NCBI RefSeq assembly: GCF_902459565.1
Contig: NZ_CABPSN010000009.1
Coordinates: forward strand, 1 to 64,000
Source: Pandoraea aquatica
Lineage (GTDB): Bacteria > Pseudomonadota > Gammaproteobacteria > Burkholderiales > Burkholderiaceae
Direction: 5' to 3'
DNA: 64,000 bases
Below the pieces are notes generated by a model. The model ran no database searches. It was not told where the DNA came from and saw only the letters and a program-made list of their open reading frames with translations. A program made the translations under genes and the position numbers. Of this stretch, positions 36,884 to 45,877 are shown piece after piece (position 1 is the first letter of the stretch; the number at the start of each line of letters is the position of its first letter).

Positions 36884-38716
36884 TCAGCGCTTGGCGAGCC
36901 CCTGCAAGATCACGTCTGCCAGCGCGGTGTAGTTGCCGTCGAAGTGGTGCCCGCCGGGCATCTTCACGACCTGCACCCGCTTGGGGTCGAGGCCCGGACA
37001 GTTGCTGTCGTCCTCGTCCGCACCGTAGATACACATCGCCATGCCGTCGGGCAGACGCTCCACCTCGGGGCGGATCGGCAGCCCGTTCTGGCTCGACATC
37101 ACCCAGTTGGTCATGCGGAACTCGAAATCGGCCTTCTGACCGAGCCCCATCAGCACCAGCAGGCCCACACGATCCCGCGCGAGCGGCGGCATCCGGTTGA
37201 CCATGAACGGCAGCACGTCGGCCCCCTGCGAGTAGCCGATCAGGATCGCGCGCTTCTTGTTCCAGCGGGTCTGATAAAAGCGCATGAGACGGTCGATGTC
37301 GAGCGCGCCGGACGCCGGCGTGCGCGCCGACCAGAAGTACCGGAGCGAATCGACCCCCACGACGGGAATGCCATGCGCGGAAAGCGCCCCGGCGACGTCA
37401 CGATCGAGCCCGGCCCAGCCGCCGTCGCCCGACATCAGGATGGCGAAGGTGTCGGCCAGATTCGCAGCGGGCTTGCCCGTGGCGGGCACCTCGATGACGG
37501 GCAGATCGGCGACGGCCGCAGGCGGTCGCGCCGTGCCTGCCACGTGGTGCGCGTTCAGACGCCGGAATGCGTTCTTGTATTGCGTCACCCAGTCGGCCAG
37601 CACCGGCGTGGACGACGCGCCCGTTGCCGAGGCGGACGTCGTACCGCTCGTATCCATCGCCCCCAGACTGCCCGCCAGCCCGCCCACGAGCCAGTTGGAA
37701 TTCGGCGTACGTGCGGCGAACTCCTGCGCGACGTGGTCCGAGCAACGCGGTGCGCGCGCCGGACTGGCGGGACCACCCGAAGGGCCGCCCATCGCGAGCC
37801 ACGGGGCGCTCATCACCGGCGCAGGCAGCAGACGCATCGGTGCGCCGCCCGGCGTGTGAGTGATGCCGCGCCCGAAATGCACGCCTTCGCCCTGACACAG
37901 CGGACGCGACATCGGCAGCACCGGACAGAAGTCGACGGACAACGCGCCGGAGAACGTGTCGTTACCGGCCTGCGCCAGCATGGCGTATGCGAACGTGCCT
38001 CCGACGCCGTCGCCCACGAGTATCGGCGGGGTATAGCCCGGCAGTTTGACGGCGGCCTCGACCCATCGGCCGAAGTTGTCGAGATCGCCCGCCGCATAGA
38101 CGCACGCGATATCGTCCTTGGTGTAGTTCGCCATCAGTCGCGCGGTGTCGATGCCTGCGACCAGCGCGCCCGTGTCGGCCAAAGCGCGGGCCATGCGCTC
38201 GGCGCGTGGTGTCCAGCCGTCGTCGTCGGAGAAGAACAGCACCGTCGCGTTGGGCTCGCCTTCAGGTCGGAAGATGGGGACGCTCTCGAAGCGGCCGTGC
38301 GTCATGATCTCGGGAGCAGCGCCCGCGCCAGCACTACGAAAGGCGGCCGCACCGGCGGCGGCCGCAGCCGCCTGCGGCATGACCGGTGCCGGCACACTCG
38401 ATGCCGCCGCAGGCGACTGTGCCACCGGCCCTGCCTTGGGCGCGGGTTTGAGCACATTCAGCGGATTGCCACGCTGCTCGGCGGTCTTCGACGTCTGCGC
38501 CATCACGACGGGCGACGACATCGCCGCCGTCAGCATCGCCACGCCAAGCGCCGCCCGCACGCCCCCTGCCGCCCCGACGACCCCGATGTCCCTTGCACTA
38601 CGCGCCAATCGTCGCGACATCCCGCGAGAGCGCTCAAGTGATCTCACCGGTGCATCGTGGTTGCCGTCTGCGTTGCCCTCTGTCTTGCCGCGCTTCGCCA
38701 TGGCGTTTCCCGTCAT
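36884..38716 (-). CDS. acvB: AcvB/VirJ-type periplasmic lysyl-phosphatidylglycerol hydrolase
   Basis: The 610-residue protein has an N-terminal hydrophobic export signal (about residues 44-73, ending VVMAQ), a Pro/Ala-rich linker, and two alpha/beta-hydrolase-like domains. The C-terminal domain carries the nucleophile elbow G494-Y-S496-Q-G and a downstream His pair (MPGGHHFDG, 590-591), as in VirJ. The N-terminal domain (about 155-290) looks like a duplicate whose elbow reads GDGVG, with Asp in place of Ser, so it should be inactive. In Agrobacterium, AcvB removes the amino acid from lysyl-phosphatidylglycerol made by LpiA/MprF. Here the start ATG overlaps the mprF stop as ATGA, supporting the same partnership. 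A second in-frame ATG lies at 38701. Confidence 0.88.
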   Translation of the reverse strand: MTGNAMAKRGKTEGNADGNHDAPVRSLERSRGMSRRLARSARDIGVVGAAGGVRAALGVAMLTAAMSSPVVMAQTSKTAEQRGNPLNVLKPAPKAGPVAQSPAAASSVPAPVMPQAAAAAAGAAAFRSAGAGAAPEIMTHGRFESVPIFRPEGEPNATVLFFSDDDGWTPRAERMARALADTGALVAGIDTARLMANYTKDDIACVYAAGDLDNFGRWVEAAVKLPGYTPPILVGDGVGGTFAYAMLAQAGNDTFSGALSVDFCPVLPMSRPLCQGEGVHFGRGITHTPGGAPMRLLPAPVMSAPWLAMGGPSGGPASPARAPRCSDHVAQEFAARTPNSNWLVGGLAGSLGAMDTSGTTSASATGASSTPVLADWVTQYKNAFRRLNAHHVAGTARPPAAVADLPVIEVPATGKPAANLADTFAILMSGDGGWAGLDRDVAGALSAHGIPVVGVDSLRYFWSARTPASGALDIDRLMRFYQTRWNKKRAILIGYSQGADVLPFMVNRMPPLARDRVGLLVLMGLGQKADFEFRMTNWVMSSQNGLPIRPEVERLPDGMAMCIYGADEDDSNCPGLDPKRVQVVKMPGGHHFDGNYTALADVILQGLAKR

Positions 38717-41463
38717 TTCGTAATCATCCCTTTCCAGCCGCCGCCTACGAGTGAGGCGACGTCGGCGAGCGTCAGCATCGGTGCAATGCCGCCCGGTGTC
38801 ATCAGATAGCGCGCCTCCCATTGCGGATCGAACTTGTCCTTGAAGCTGCGCAGCCCCCGGAAGTTGTAGAAGCGCGCGCCGTGCGCGAACATCATCCGCC
38901 CGAAGCGGTGCCAGCGCGGCGCGAGCTGATGCGTCTCCATGCCCGACATCGGCGCCATGCCGAGACCGAAGCGTTGATAGCCCTGTTCCTTGAAATGCAG
39001 CATCAGCTTCGCGAAGAGGAAGTCCATCGTGCCCGGCGGCGAGTCGGGCACCTGACGCATCAGATCGATGCTCGCTTCGATGCGTTGCACGTCGGGACAC
39101 ATCAGCGTGGCGAACGCGACGAGCCGTTCTTCGCGCCGCACCAGCGCCACCGGCTGACGCGCGACGTATGCGTCGTCGAACGCCCCCAGCGAGAAGCCCT
39201 TCTCGCGCGTGTGCTGACGCGCGAGCCACGCATTCGACACAAGCCGCATCTCGGCAAGATGGGGCGCAACGTGCTCCGGCGGCACGATCTCCAGCGTCAG
39301 TCCTTCGCGCTCGCCGCGCGTCACACCATGGCGCAGATTCGCGCGACGCGCGCCTTGCAGGCCGAACTCCGGCAACGAGACGAACGCCTCTTCACCCAGT
39401 TTGTACGCGCGCAGTCCTGCGTCGATGTACAGCGGCAATGCTTGCGGACGCGTCTTGTAAAACGCCGCGCGGCCGCCGTGCGCGTCGGCCAGTTCGATGA
39501 ACCGCCAGATCAGCTCCGGCCACTCTTTCTGATCGCCCACCGGATCCGAGAGCGACACCCACGAGCGGCGATGCTTCGCGTACATGATGAACGCGTTGCC
39601 CGACGGCGAGAACAGGAAACTCTTGTCGCCCATGAGCGCGAGACACGCGTCGGCGGCGGGTTGCTTGCGAATGACGGCCTTCGCGCGCGCCAGTTCGTCT
39701 TCCGTTGCAGGCACCATCGCGCCCGGCGATTGCCGCAGCAGTTGCCACAGCGACAACCCCAACCCGATCACGGCAACGACCATCAGCGCGCGCATCGAGC
39801 GCGGCGCATCGCCGTCGAACGTGAATTGCCACCAGAGTTGATTCGCGTAACCGACGCGCCGGTACGACATGAACATCAGCCACGTACACGCGCCCAGCAC
39901 CGACAGCACAGCGATGATCCAGCCCGGTTCGAACGACTGGGTGAAGAGCGACGAGCGCCGGTCGAACTGCTTGCGCGAGACGAGTAGCAAGGTCGCTAGC
40001 ACCGCCAACACGAAGAACTCCGACAACGCAATGCCCTTCGGAATCGCCAGCACCGCCGCGATGACGGTGAGGCCCAGCGAGCCCCACCACGCCGCGTCCA
40101 GCCGGTGCAGCAGACCGCGCGCGAGGAACAGCATCGACAGCCCCGCCACGCTGCCCAGCAAGTGCGACACCTCCACGAGGAACAGCGGCACATGGCGTCG
40201 CAGGAAGTCTTCGGCGTCGCGCGTGGCAGGCGTCACCCCCGAGATCAGCAGCATCACACCGGCTACGAGCGTGAGCGCGGCGAGCAAGCCGGGGAAGAGG
40301 CGCACGGCAGCGCGTCCGATGGGGGCGGCCGGCCCTTGCCGCAACTCGAACGCTGCGAGCAGGCACGCCGCGAAGATCAGCGGCAGCAGATAGTAGATCC
40401 CGCGATACAGCACCAGCGCACCGGCGACCTGACTGATCGGTGCGTGGCCGTTCGTCGCCAGCAGAATCACCGCTTCGAACACCCCGACGCCGCCTGGCAC
40501 GTGGCTGAGCACGCCGAGTGCCATGGCGATGGCGTAGAAGACGACGAACGTCGGCAGATCGACCACGCCAGCAGGCAGCAAGCACCAGAGGGCTGCGGCG
40601 GCCATGCCGAGATCGGCGGCGGAGATCACCAATTGACGCAACGCGAGGCGCAGCGGCGGCAACGGCATCGACCAGCGGCCGAAAATCGCAACCGAGCGTT
40701 TGCGTGCGCACAGCACGAGGAACGCCGCCGCGCCTGCCAGCAGCAACACGGCGAAGGCCTGCAACATCCACGCGGGAATCGGCACCAGCGCCGAGACGCG
40801 CGACGCACCCCACAACATCCCGAGCGAGCCGAACACTGTCATGCCGAGGCCGAACGCCCCGGCGTTGAAGGCGACGGCCTGCGCGACCTTCGACGCATCG
40901 ACACCCGCCGCCGCGTACATCCGCATACGTACCGTGCCGCCCGTCAGCACACCGAGACCGACGGAGTTACCCAGCGCGTAGGCGATGAACGACGTCAGCA
41001 CGACGGTCGAGCGCTTCACCTTCGCGCCAGCGAACGCAAGCCCCGAGATGTCGTAGCCGGTGAGCGCGGCGTAGCTCGCCAACGTTGCCAGCATGGCAAG
41101 CACGAGGCGCGTCACCGGCGTGGCGTGAATCGCCGCGATCACGTTGTCGTAATGCACGTGTCGCAACATGTGATGCAGCGCGTCGAAGACGAACAGGCCG
41201 AGCAGCAGCACACCGGCGACGATCAGCCACGGGCGGGCGGCACTCCAGGGGAAACATCGGATCAGGCGGATGGGCGCGGGCAAGGCCAGCCAGGCGGCCT
41301 CGACGGGGGATGGTGCAGAAGGACTGGCTGCATCCGGCGGGTTGCCATCGCCCCCGCCAGCGGCAGAGGCCGCAGCGCTGTGTCCGGCAGTGGCCGGGGA
41401 AAGCGCCACGGGTGAAGCGGGATCGGCGGGCCGGCTCGGGCGCGCACGGGACGGTTCAGTCAT
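38713..41463 (-). CDS. mprF: Bifunctional lysyl-phosphatidylglycerol synthase/flippase MprF
   Basis: MprF uses Lys-tRNA to aminoacylate phosphatidylglycerol and flips the product outward, lowering envelope charge and giving resistance to cationic peptides. The 916-residue protein has a low-complexity N-terminus (Pro/Ala/Ser-rich, residues 1-55). About 14 membrane helices follow (flippase domain, with GLGVLTGGTVRMRMYAAAGV). The C-terminal cytosolic GNAT-like synthase domain (from about residue 590) contains FLFSPSGNAFIMYAKHRRSW, RAAFYKTRPQALPLYIDAG, TMDFLFAKLMLHFKEQGY and FYNFRGLRSFKDKFDPQWE. It is translationally coupled to acvB. Confidence 0.94.
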   Translation of the reverse strand: MTEPSRARPSRPADPASPVALSPATAGHSAAASAAGGGDGNPPDAASPSAPSPVEAAWLALPAPIRLIRCFPWSAARPWLIVAGVLLLGLFVFDALHHMLRHVHYDNVIAAIHATPVTRLVLAMLATLASYAALTGYDISGLAFAGAKVKRSTVVLTSFIAYALGNSVGLGVLTGGTVRMRMYAAAGVDASKVAQAVAFNAGAFGLGMTVFGSLGMLWGASRVSALVPIPAWMLQAFAVLLLAGAAAFLVLCARKRSVAIFGRWSMPLPPLRLALRQLVISAADLGMAAAALWCLLPAGVVDLPTFVVFYAIAMALGVLSHVPGGVGVFEAVILLATNGHAPISQVAGALVLYRGIYYLLPLIFAACLLAAFELRQGPAAPIGRAAVRLFPGLLAALTLVAGVMLLISGVTPATRDAEDFLRRHVPLFLVEVSHLLGSVAGLSMLFLARGLLHRLDAAWWGSLGLTVIAAVLAIPKGIALSEFFVLAVLATLLLVSRKQFDRRSSLFTQSFEPGWIIAVLSVLGACTWLMFMSYRRVGYANQLWWQFTFDGDAPRSMRALMVVAVIGLGLSLWQLLRQSPGAMVPATEDELARAKAVIRKQPAADACLALMGDKSFLFSPSGNAFIMYAKHRRSWVSLSDPVGDQKEWPELIWRFIELADAHGGRAAFYKTRPQALPLYIDAGLRAYKLGEEAFVSLPEFGLQGARRANLRHGVTRGEREGLTLEIVPPEHVAPHLAEMRLVSNAWLARQHTREKGFSLGAFDDAYVARQPVALVRREERLVAFATLMCPDVQRIEASIDLMRQVPDSPPGTMDFLFAKLMLHFKEQGYQRFGLGMAPMSGMETHQLAPRWHRFGRMMFAHGARFYNFRGLRSFKDKFDPQWEARYLMTPGGIAPMLTLADVASLVGGGWKGMITK

Positions 41464-41951
41464 GTTTCGGTCGTTCCTTCGGCCGGCACGACGTCATCGG
41501 GACGCCGCCCTCAAGGCCTGTGGGCGAGTCGGAGCCTGTCAGTCTTGGGAGATAGCTTACACCGCGATGCGTAACAGGTCTTGTCGGTGCGGCACTGACA
41601 AAGCCGCCGCTTGCGCTGACATAACGCCCGGAAAGCGCCGCCGGACGGTCCTCTGCGGTCGATGCTTTACGTTATGAGGGAGTTTTGGCAGCGCAATATG
41701 CGTGACGTTCCCCGCGCCGTGCCCGTCGGACGGGGCTGAGCCGGGGCGATTGCACCCGGCTATCGCCATTGGCGCGCGATATATGCAACTTAATGTAAAA
41801 TGCGCAAGTTTTGCTGGGTACTTACCCGAAGTTTTCCTAAACTTCGATTTCGAATATCGCCACAAAGTGGCACGTGCGCACTCCGAACCATTCCGACTCC
41901 GAAGAGAGTCGATTCGCGGTTCGAAGTTTTGTGCGCGGGGGGAGTTAAGTA
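41464..41951. other. Intergenic region between mprF and the serine hydrolase gene
   Basis: This 488-bp stretch is clearly richer in A/T in its right half than its flanks. It contains a perfect 7-bp hairpin, GAAGTTT (41828-41834) with AAACTTC (41839-41845), and a second copy of CGAAGTTTT about 95 bp downstream (around 41921). These suggest a structured leader or regulator sites for the gene at 41952. I see no gene in it. Confidence 0.5.
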
Positions 41952-43259
41952 ATGAACGTCGAACGGCAAAGCCGTCCGGCAGCAGGGGCACGTATTACCG
42001 CACTACGGACTATGCCGGGCAATTGGCATGCCGTAGCACGAGCTATGGGGCGTACCGGCGCGTCTGCACGCCGTGTTGTCCTGACTATCCTGCTGGGCAC
42101 TGCCACACTGATGATGGCGAGCCATGCGCTCGCGCAGACGCCGTCGAACGCGTCGAACACGTCGTCCGCCTCATCCGCCACCGCTGTCACCAACACCACC
42201 GGCGCGGTCGTCGCGCTGCCGTCGTCAGGTGCCGTGACACCGATCAAGCCGGCCGTGCCGATCGGTCAGTCGACCATCGCGCAGGGTGTCGCGCAGCTCA
42301 AGGAACGCTACAACCTCTCACACGTCTGGCTGCGTACCGAGTCGGACGGCGGCGTCGCGCTCGAAGCGGCCACGCCGGGCGACGAAGTCCAGCAGTTGCT
42401 GCCCGTCGCGAGCCTGTCGAAGTCGGTCACGGCGATCGGGATCGCGCTGCTGGTACAGCAAGGCAAGTTATCGCTCGACGCCAAACTCGGCGACCTGCTC
42501 ACCGACTACTCGAAGGAACACGGCAAGCCGCTCGACCCGTCGTTGCGCGAGTTGACGGTACGACGCCTGCTGGCGCATCGCGCGGGGCTGGCGACGAACG
42601 GCTTCAACGATCCGGTCAACGGTCTGTTCAGCGGACTGGCGATTCGTCGCGTGGGCGGCAGCGCCGACTTCTTCAACTATCTGGATGCGGGCGAGGCCAG
42701 CCATTCGACGGGCCGCTCCGACTTCGTCTACTCGAACGTCTCGTATCTGTTGCTCGGGATGGTGATCGAGGCGGTGTCCGGCGAGGATTACAAGGACTTC
42801 TGCGAGAAGAACATCTTCACGCCGCTGGGCGTGACGGATGCGAAGCTGCCCGACAGCTGGCGTCTGCTTGCGCCGTTCGCGGGCTGGCAGATGTCGACGG
42901 GGGCGTTGCTCAAGGTGTGGCGCGTGTTCGATGTCCGTCACCCGAGCCTGCTCACGGAGAAGACACTGCGCGCGTTGTTGCTCGATAAGCAGTCGGGGCC
43001 GGTGAATTCGGATCGCGATGTGTACTACACACTCGGCGTGTTCCTGCTGCCGGGGGCTGGGGATCGGAGCTATCGCATCAGTCACGACGGCATCGCCGAT
43101 TTCTTCCGCACGCAGTCGACTTATTACACCGTGGTGGAGAAGACCGTGCCGGGCGATAGCTGGGCACTTGTGGTCTCGCCGATTCCGTCACGCGGCCAAT
43201 TCGGCGCGCTGCAACGCGACGTGCGACGCATCATTCGACAGGCGCGTCTGGTGCCTTGA
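41952..43259 (+). CDS. Exported serine hydrolase (class C beta-lactamase/DD-peptidase fold)
   Basis: The 435-residue protein has a long signal peptide ending ASHALAQ (residue ~62), a Ser/Thr/Asn-rich linker, and a penicillin-binding-protein-like domain. Catalytic motifs are S154-L-S-K157 (ASLSK) and the Tyr-containing Y260-S-N262 (FVYSNVSYLLLGM). The third (KTG/HxG) motif is not obvious, though SHDGIADFF may take its place. Such proteins are D-stereospecific peptidases or esterases; resistance activity cannot be assumed. GGGGAG precedes ATG 41952. Its 3' end overlaps the convergent GIY-YIG gene by 29 bp. Confidence 0.87.
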   Translation: MNVERQSRPAAGARITALRTMPGNWHAVARAMGRTGASARRVVLTILLGTATLMMASHALAQTPSNASNTSSASSATAVTNTTGAVVALPSSGAVTPIKPAVPIGQSTIAQGVAQLKERYNLSHVWLRTESDGGVALEAATPGDEVQQLLPVASLSKSVTAIGIALLVQQGKLSLDAKLGDLLTDYSKEHGKPLDPSLRELTVRRLLAHRAGLATNGFNDPVNGLFSGLAIRRVGGSADFFNYLDAGEASHSTGRSDFVYSNVSYLLLGMVIEAVSGEDYKDFCEKNIFTPLGVTDAKLPDSWRLLAPFAGWQMSTGALLKVWRVFDVRHPSLLTEKTLRALLLDKQSGPVNSDRDVYYTLGVFLLPGAGDRSYRISHDGIADFFRTQSTYYTVVEKTVPGDSWALVVSPIPSRGQFGALQRDVRRIIRQARLVP

Positions 43260-43572
43260 GGGATGACTCGGCGGCGGGGACGTCGCTGAGGTCAGCGAGG
43301 TCGCAAACATACGTCCCCGCAATCAGGCCGCGTTTCTGCGACGCGGTCAGTTGTTTGATGCGGTACTCGGCACGCGAGGCCGCCGACCTGTCGGCAAACG
43401 ACAGTGAGAGCAACACCCGCGATGGCGGATACGCCCGCGTGAAGCGTGCCCCCTTCCCTGCCACATGCGCCGCATAACGCGCGTCGACGTCGACCGTGAT
43501 CCCCGTGTAAATGCGCCCACCGGCACACTCCAGCAAATAGAGATACCAGGGCTTCGGTGCGGAGGCGGTCAT
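43231..43572 (-). CDS. GIY-YIG nuclease family protein
   Basis: This 113-residue YhbQ/UPF0213-like protein begins with the GIY-YIG core WYLYLLECAGGRIYTGITVD, followed by RYAAHVAGKGARFTRA, where the conserved Arg and the H-x-x-G-K-G-A-R pattern of the family are seen. The R-A-E-Y-R-I-K-Q-L region supplies the catalytic Glu. These single-domain proteins are thought to act in DNA repair or recombination, but their function is poorly known. ATG 43572 is preferred to the longer reading to 43686. Confidence 0.88.
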   Translation of the reverse strand: MTASAPKPWYLYLLECAGGRIYTGITVDVDARYAAHVAGKGARFTRAYPPSRVLLSLSFADRSAASRAEYRIKQLTASQKRGLIAGTYVCDLADLSDVPAAESSLKAPDAPVE

Positions 43573-43677
43573 GACTTCGTTCGGTTCCAACGTCTGAATT
43601 TTCGTCTTGAAAGGTAATTTGAGGGTGCAGACATTGTAGTCTTGCCGCGCCCCAACGCCCGAACACGACAACGCCAA

Positions 43678-43836
43678 ATGACACATATCGAATTGACACC
43701 GTTCGATGCATCCGAATACTTGGACACCGACGAAGTCATCTCCGAATACATCACCGCTGCGCTCGAAGAAAATGACATCGAGCTACTGATGGCGGTAATT
43801 GCAGATATTAAGAAAGCGAAAGACCGAACCATGTAA
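43678..43836 (+). pseudogene. Truncated HigA-like addiction-module antidote
   Basis: The 52 residues (PFDASEYLDTDEVISEYITA, then ALEENDIELLMAVIADIKKA) match the N-terminal third of the 'putative addiction module antidote' family, whose members run to about 95-100 residues. In those, this segment leads directly into a helix-turn-helix (A-R-A-K/R-G-M-T...). Here a stop codon comes right after AKDRTM, and no helix-turn-helix follows in any frame before 43875. The partner RelE/HigB-like toxin is absent too. It therefore looks like a decayed toxin-antitoxin locus, although a shortened functional protein cannot be excluded. Confidence 0.6.
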
Positions 43837-43874
43837 GATCGCTGTTCTGGCCCAACATCAAAACGACAAGCGCC

Positions 43875-45329
43875 ATGAACGAAACGGTTTCGTCGGAGAC
43901 ATTGCACGCCTCCAATCTCTTGCGTCGCGAACGATTGCGTGCCCGGTTGCGGGCGCTCGGCGGTTACGCCGCTTTCGGCCTTCTCGCGCTCGCGCTGTGG
44001 GCCGCGAGTCACGGCAGCACCACGCTCGGACTCTCTCCTACGGCGGCGCAAGCGGCGGTCCTCGTGCTCTTCACCATCGGCGCATGGGCGTTCGGCCTGT
44101 TCCCCGAACCTGTCACCACACTGACCTTCTTCCTGCTCGCCACGTTGCTGCATGTCGCGAAGCCGGAAGTCATCTTTGCCGGCTTCCACTCCGCCGCATG
44201 GTGGCTCGTCTTCGGCGGCGCCGTCACCGGCCTCGCGGTGCGCACGACCGGGCTCGGCTCGCGACTCGCGTCCACAGTGTTCGCGCTGAAGCGTCCGACG
44301 TATCCTCGTTACGTCGCGTCCGTGATGGTGGCCGCCGTCGGTCTCGCCTTCGTGATGCCATCGACTACCGGTCGCATTCTGCTGCTCATCCCCATCGTGC
44401 TCGCGCTCGCGGATCGCATCGGTCTCACCGAAGGACGACGCGGACGCACCGGTCTCGTGATGATGGTCGCCGCCGCGAGCTACATGCCGCCGACGACGAT
44501 CCTGCCCGCGAACATCCCGAACAGCGTGCTGATGGGTGCCGCCGATTCGTTCTACGGCGTGAAGCTGCATTACGCGCCGTATCTGCTGCTCCACTTCCCC
44601 GTGCTCGGTGCGCTCAAGGCCGTCATTCTCGTGTGGGTCATCTGTCGCCTGTTCCCGGACGATGGTCCGCTCACGAACACGTCTACCAACACAACGCCAC
44701 CGTTCACGAACGACGCACGTCATCTGTCCGTTCTGCTCGCGCTCGCGCTAGCAGGCTTTGCGACGGACGCATGGCACGGCATCTCGCCTGCGTGGATCTC
44801 CGTGGCCGCCGCGATCATCTGTCTGCTGCCCGCGATTCATATCGTGACGCCCAAGACCTTCACCGACCAGATGCAGATCACACCGCTCATCTACGTCGCA
44901 GGGTTTCTGGGGGTGGGTGCCGTCGTCGCGGATAGCGGACTGGGAGAGAAGGTGGCGCGCCTGTGTCTGGACGCCGTCGGCATGGTACCCGGCACACCGG
45001 TCATCAACGCGGCGTGGCTCATCGCCATCGGCGCGGCCATCGGGCTCGTGGCGACCCTGCCCGGGCTGCCCGCCGTGCTCACGCCGCTTGCGGGTCAGTT
45101 ATCCACGGCGAGCGGCCTGCCGCTCTACACCGTCCTGATGCTTCAGGTGCCGGTGTTTTCTACGGTGTTGTTGCCGTATCAAAGCCCACCGATGATGATC
45201 GCGATGCACCTCGGTGGTGTCGGTATGCGAGACGGCACCCGGCTCACCGTCGTCATGACGGTTATCTCGCTAGTACTGCTCTTCCCGCTGGATTACGTGT
45301 GGTGGCGTGTGCTCGGCATGTTGCCGTGA
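43875..45329 (+). CDS. DASS/SLC13-family anion transporter
   Basis: The 484-residue membrane protein has about 12 helices and the DASS layout. The first hairpin/SNT-like motif is in AFVMPSTTGRILLLIPIVLAL and the second repeat in LPGLPAVLTPLAGQLSTASG, with TTILPANIPNSVLMG between. Family members carry dicarboxylates or sulfate with sodium. The substrate is unknown. It has no operon partner. Its 3' end overlaps the convergent SseE-like gene by 37 bp. Confidence 0.85.
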   Translation: MNETVSSETLHASNLLRRERLRARLRALGGYAAFGLLALALWAASHGSTTLGLSPTAAQAAVLVLFTIGAWAFGLFPEPVTTLTFFLLATLLHVAKPEVIFAGFHSAAWWLVFGGAVTGLAVRTTGLGSRLASTVFALKRPTYPRYVASVMVAAVGLAFVMPSTTGRILLLIPIVLALADRIGLTEGRRGRTGLVMMVAAASYMPPTTILPANIPNSVLMGAADSFYGVKLHYAPYLLLHFPVLGALKAVILVWVICRLFPDDGPLTNTSTNTTPPFTNDARHLSVLLALALAGFATDAWHGISPAWISVAAAIICLLPAIHIVTPKTFTDQMQITPLIYVAGFLGVGAVVADSGLGEKVARLCLDAVGMVPGTPVINAAWLIAIGAAIGLVATLPGLPAVLTPLAGQLSTASGLPLYTVLMLQVPVFSTVLLPYQSPPMMIAMHLGGVGMRDGTRLTVVMTVISLVLLFPLDYVWWRVLGMLP

Positions 45330-45817
45330 GCCACAGAAGGTGAAGAGGACGAGGGGGACGGTGTGTCGCGTGCCGCCATGTGACGCGTCGGAATGCCCTG
45401 ATGATCGCGGCAGAACACCAGCCAGCGATCGCCGTCCTCGTCTCGCCAGAACGCGCCCTCGCGCTCCAGAATCACACTCAGTCGAAGCCGCACGTCGCGC
45501 AGATGCGCGTCGCTCACGCCCGGCAGAATCATCCCGCGCACGTAGCTCAGATGCGGCACCGTCCTCAGCAACGTGCGGATCAGCTGACAGAATCGCCTCA
45601 CCGCCTGATCGCTCGACCGTGCTTCGGCATCGAGCCGGAAATCGGTGATCGTCAGCACATAGCCCGCTGCGACTTTATCGAGACGATGACAAAGGGACAA
45701 CTCGCCGTTCTCGACGCGTTGTCCCAAGGTGATGTGCATGCGTTCGCAGACTTCCGCGCGCGCCGTGAAACGGTGTGTCCGGAAAAATGCCGCAACGGCG
45801 CGCGTGCAGACTGTCAT
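45293..45817 (-). CDS. SseE-like type III secretion protein
   Basis: The 174-residue protein has a core that resembles Salmonella SPI-2 SseE as I remember it. Shared features are an early I-x-LGQ element (HITLGQRVENG), a mid-protein CQLIRTLLRTVPHLSYVRGM, and a C-terminal EREGAFWRDEDGDRWLVF, against SseE's GLLRGIFVHHPQLTCLKML and GATFTQLDGDNWTVLS. It is also the last gene of a block with SPI-2 gene order, right after the SctB gene, as sseE follows sseD. Its exact role is not known even in Salmonella. The start is uncertain: ATG 45817 has no ribosome binding site, and the frame is open upstream through a 12-bp tandem repeat that would encode S-x-D-x units. The C-terminal ~20 residues are low-complexity. 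Confidence 0.6.
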   Translation of the reverse strand: MTVCTRAVAAFFRTHRFTARAEVCERMHITLGQRVENGELSLCHRLDKVAAGYVLTITDFRLDAEARSSDQAVRRFCQLIRTLLRTVPHLSYVRGMILPGVSDAHLRDVRLRLSVILEREGAFWRDEDGDRWLVFCRDHQGIPTRHMAARDTPSPSSSSPSVAHGNMPSTRHHT

Positions 45818-45877
45818 GGATGGGTCACTGGATGGGTCATGGGATAGATCACGGGATGAATCACGGAACGAATCAGC
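45818..45877. repeat. 12-bp degenerate tandem repeat, five units
   Basis: Units are GGATGGGTCACT, GGATGGGTCATG, GGATAGATCACG, GGATGAATCACG and GAACGAATCAGC, with a partial sixth (GGATGG). The array lies between the sctB stop and ATG 45817 and includes the sctB stop codon. Because 12 is a multiple of three, copy-number change would keep the upstream-extended reading frame of the SseE-like gene open. Confidence 0.8.

Noticed and set aside
45293-45817. LcrR/PcrR-like regulator as identity of this gene
   Set aside because: Considered first from general similarity, but the match of motifs and position to SPI-2 SseE is better.
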